From an uncultured Lachnospiraceae bacterium (GTDB lineage: Bacteria; Bacillota; Clostridia; Lachnospirales; Lachnospiraceae): a DNA stretch of 61,126 nucleotides. Both the position numbers and the translations under genes were made by a program. The notes under the pieces were generated by a model. That model made no database searches and was not told the DNA's origin. It was given only the letters and a program-made list of their open reading frames with translations. This document shows, piece by piece, positions 59,104 through 61,126 of this stretch. Position 1 is the stretch's first letter. Every line of letters begins with the position of its first letter. The stretch covers positions 1 to 61,126 of the forward strand of contig URCR01000013.1 of NCBI GenBank assembly GCA_900546325.1, given 5' to 3'.

Positions 59104-59241
59104 ATGCCATCCGTTTTCTCGGACAAGATTCTCGTGCTGGAACACGGAGTTGTGGCGGATTTCGACAGCCATGCGAATCTGCTGAAAAAGAAGGGACGAT
59201 ATCAGGAACTATTTCAGATTCAGGCGGATCATTACCAGTAG
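59104..59241 (+). pseudogene. C-terminal remnant of an ABC transporter ATPase, 45 aa
   Basis: The frame (PSVFSDKILVLEHGVVADFDSHANLLKKKG..., ending ELFQIQADHYQ) is the last part of an ABC exporter ATPase, after the missing Walker B and H-loop. It follows a good ribosome site, AAAGGGGGAATAAG, so an internal deletion may have fused the start of the gene to its end. An intact ABC gene follows 14 bases later; the pair may once have been a heterodimeric exporter. Confidence 0.7.
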
Positions 59242-59255
59242 AAAAGGAGGAGCCT

Positions 59256-60815
59256 ATGAAGAAGTTATTTCAGTACCGGAATTTTTTTGTATTTATGTTA
59301 TTTTTATCGCTGCTCAGCGCAGTTGTTACGTTGCTCAGTCCGGTTTTGATCAATATCTGGTCAAAGACCGGCGTGAGAATTTCCACGCAGAAGCTTGTGA
59401 ATCTGTTTCTGCTGCTTGTTGTGTCACTTGTGCTGGAAGTGCTTCTGACAATCTTCCGGGAAAAATTTGCGAAGCAGTATAATATTGCAAATTTTAACAA
59501 GTATCTGCACAAATACTGTCATTTAGACTACGATACGATCCAGGAGGAAGGACCGACCAATCTGCTTGGCAGGATCCAGATGGCAGTCAACAATCTGTAT
59601 TCTTTTATGACGGAAAGTTATATCCAGATCTGGTCAAGCCTGCTGATTCTTGCGGCCATCCTTGGGATCACGGTCTTCCAGAACTTATTTATCGCGGGGA
59701 TCATGTTATTGCTGGTGTTTGTGAATTATTTTGGCTACAAGCTGCTCAACAAAGAACTTGCAAGGCGCTCGGAAGTGTTACAGAAGGAAAATTCCGAAGG
59801 GTTCCAACAGCTGGTCTCTTTTCTTGGGCAGACAGATTATCTGAAGCAGTGCAGTGATTACCAACAGTTGGAGAAGCAGGTGCAGCCGGCGGTTGAGCGG
59901 ATCTACGGAAGCATGGCAGATATCAACGTATTTGCGCAGGCTTCTTCCAAGGCGCTTCGTTCGATCAACAGTATTGCACAGACGATGATCATGGCGCTGA
60001 CCGTATTTCAGTATCTGGAGGCAGACGGAAGTCCGCTGATGATGGTGCTGATGGTCGTGCTCTTCCCGATTTATACAAATAACCTCTCGATCATTACCAA
60101 TGCCAACTTAAGCAGACAGAATCTGAATGTATCAAAAGAATTTATCCGTCAGATGGATGAAAAAGAAGAAACTGACGGAACGAGAGAAATTTTACAGATT
60201 TCTTCAGTGAAAATTGATATCGACACGCTGCAGATCAAGGGAAAAGAACTGGCTCACGGGATCCGCGGGAAATTTTATCCGGGGGATATTGTATGGATCA
60301 AGGGGGAGAGTGGGAAAGGAAAGAGTACGCTTGTAAAGCTGCTTTTAAAGTTTCGACAGTCGGACGGAATCTGGCTGAATGGTATCCCTCTTTCTGAGAT
60401 TACAAATGCATCTCTTCGCCTGAGAATGAATTACCTTTCGCAGAATGTCCCGATTGTAAAGGGCAGTCTCCGGGAAAATCTTTTTTTTAATAAAGAGTGG
60501 GATGCACAGACAGAGGAAAAATTAAAACAAGAACCGATTCTTCAGGGAATTTTGCAGAAGAAGACGATGGATTCCTTTATCGAAGAAAACGGCGCCAATT
60601 TGTCCGGCGGTGAAAAACAGCGGATTGCGCTGGCACGGGCGCTTTACGATAAGGTAGATGTCATGATTCTTGATGAAGTGACAAGTAATATCGACAAGGA
60701 GAGTGCGGAGATAATTCTGCACCGCGTGATCGAGAGCAGCAGAGAGAAGATTATTTTTGTGATCTCTCATGATACAATGCCGGAAATATATGCAAACAAG
60801 GTGTTGCAGTTGTAG
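59256..60815 (+). CDS. ABC exporter (fused permease-ATPase), 519 aa
   Basis: AAAAGGAGGAGCC precedes the ATG. Residues 1-300 hold the six-helix exporter permease; the ATPase has Walker A GESGKGKSTL (Lys where Ser or Cys is common), signature LSGGEKQRIALARAL and Walker B VDVMILDEVTSNID. Typical of peptide or lantibiotic-type exporters. Its probable partner half is the truncated remnant upstream, so its function may be impaired unless it forms homodimers. Confidence 0.85.
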   Translation: MKKLFQYRNFFVFMLFLSLLSAVVTLLSPVLINIWSKTGVRISTQKLVNLFLLLVVSLVLEVLLTIFREKFAKQYNIANFNKYLHKYCHLDYDTIQEEGPTNLLGRIQMAVNNLYSFMTESYIQIWSSLLILAAILGITVFQNLFIAGIMLLLVFVNYFGYKLLNKELARRSEVLQKENSEGFQQLVSFLGQTDYLKQCSDYQQLEKQVQPAVERIYGSMADINVFAQASSKALRSINSIAQTMIMALTVFQYLEADGSPLMMVLMVVLFPIYTNNLSIITNANLSRQNLNVSKEFIRQMDEKEETDGTREILQISSVKIDIDTLQIKGKELAHGIRGKFYPGDIVWIKGESGKGKSTLVKLLLKFRQSDGIWLNGIPLSEITNASLRLRMNYLSQNVPIVKGSLRENLFFNKEWDAQTEEKLKQEPILQGILQKKTMDSFIEENGANLSGGEKQRIALARALYDKVDVMILDEVTSNIDKESAEIILHRVIESSREKIIFVISHDTMPEIYANKVLQL

Positions 60816-60827
60816 TGTATAGAAGAA

Positions 60828-60874
60828 TTCATTGTACTGACACATATACTGAAAGAATGTGTCAGTACAGTGAA
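60828..60874. repeat. Long hairpin without a T tract
   Basis: TTCATTGTACTGACACAT / ATGTGTCAGTACAGTGAA, an 18-bp stem (one G-U) with an 11-base loop, directly after the ABC gene. The following bases are TTTGC, so it is a poor intrinsic terminator; it could end or stabilise the transcript. Confidence 0.6.
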
Positions 60875-60961
60875 TTTGCAGGGAATGCGAGGAAGGGGAA
60901 AAAGTTTCCCCGATACCTAAATCCCCGGTCTTCTAAATTACTATTTCTTGTCGAAAAAAGC

Positions 60962-60990
60962 TTGACTTTTCAGAAGGTTTTTATTATACT
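60962..60990 (+). promoter_or_regulatory. Promoter of the tRNA-Thr gene
   Basis: TTGACT, 17-base spacer, TATACT, giving a leader of about 58 bases. The leader includes GCCGA...TCGGC pairing. Nothing else is evident between the hairpin and this promoter. Confidence 0.65.
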
Positions 60991-61054
60991 ATGACTTGTG
61001 GTGATTTGCCGAGGCAAACGAGTCGGCAGAAAACAAAAGTATATATCATAGTGT

Positions 61055-61126
61055 GCTGAAATAGCTCAGTCGGTAGAGCACTTCACTCGTAATGAAGGGG
61101 TCGTCGGTTCAAGTCCGATTTTCAGC
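61055..61126 (+). tRNA. tRNA-Thr (anticodon CGT)
   Basis: Cloverleaf: acceptor GCTGAAA / TTTCAGC, D arm AGCTCAGTCGGTAGAGC, anticodon stem CTTCA / TGAAG with loop CTCGTAA (anticodon CGT, reads ACG) and T arm GTCGG-TTCAAGT-CCGAT. The gene ends at the last base of the window, so whether CCA is encoded cannot be seen. Confidence 0.93.

Overview
The window comes from a low- to mid-GC Firmicute, most likely a gut Lachnospiraceae-type Clostridium. The clues are strong AGGAGG ribosome sites, the Firmicute order ylxM-ffh-rpsP-khpA-rimM-trmD-rplS-lepB-rbgA-lepB-rnhB-yraN-pgeF, sortase/LPXTG surface proteins and RepA_N/DUF6017-type replication genes. Species cannot be fixed from the sequence alone.

Layout. 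(1) 1-2571: chromosome, with a small membrane protein, a decayed subtilisin-like protease and yaaA. (2) About 2572-47856: one integrated conjugative element of about 45.3 kb, bounded by a 13-bp direct repeat (TTTTTGCAGAAAC) that I read as attL/attR. Its backbone runs: small regulators, ParA/ParB, two RepA_N-type proteins with an apparent origin (iterons plus AT-rich tract) inside repA, SSB, a JAB/RadC protein, two near-identical SLH proteins, a sortase-assembled pilus operon (two large pilins, class C sortase, minor pilin, class B sortase), a Gram-positive type IV secretion system (VirB2-, VirB6-, PrgI/VirB3- and VirB4-like proteins and a peptidoglycan hydrolase), a candidate oriT with a 13-copy GTGATACA array, MobC, relaxase, a double SpoVG-like protein, an ArdC-type antirestriction fusion and a VirD4-like coupling protein. 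(3) 42.5-46.4 kb inside the element: a cargo block with its own operator-promoters, HTH regulators, zinc-ribbon and AP2-type proteins, a very acidic small protein and a stand-alone N-terminal half of Cas8c (Csd1). It is followed by an IS30-family insertion sequence next to attR. (4) 47.88-61.1 kb: conserved housekeeping chromosome, then mscS, a mosaic HTH/TPR regulator with an ABC transporter and a transporter remnant, and a tRNA-Thr.

How the element seems to work. ParAB and RepA suggest it can replicate and partition as a plasmid. A 17-bp palindrome (GTTCCGAA-W-TTCGGAAC) occurs 15 times only inside the element, mostly just upstream of genes in the par/rep region, and could be a shared operator or ParB-type centromere. 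Five copies of a second composite promoter (AAAGTAACCT boxes plus an extended TATACTATAAT -10) drive the surface, transfer and mobilization modules, which suggests one activator switches conjugation on. Short attenuator-like terminators follow three of them. Two small RNAs appear to be transcribed on the minus strand. No integrase or excisionase gene is visible, so excision must depend on something outside or lost.

The strongest candidate for new biology is the cargo block with an orphan Cas8c N-terminal domain (44349-45191), plausibly a dominant-negative anti-CRISPR factor. The dispersed palindrome network is second. All functions are read from sequence patterns; no searches were run.
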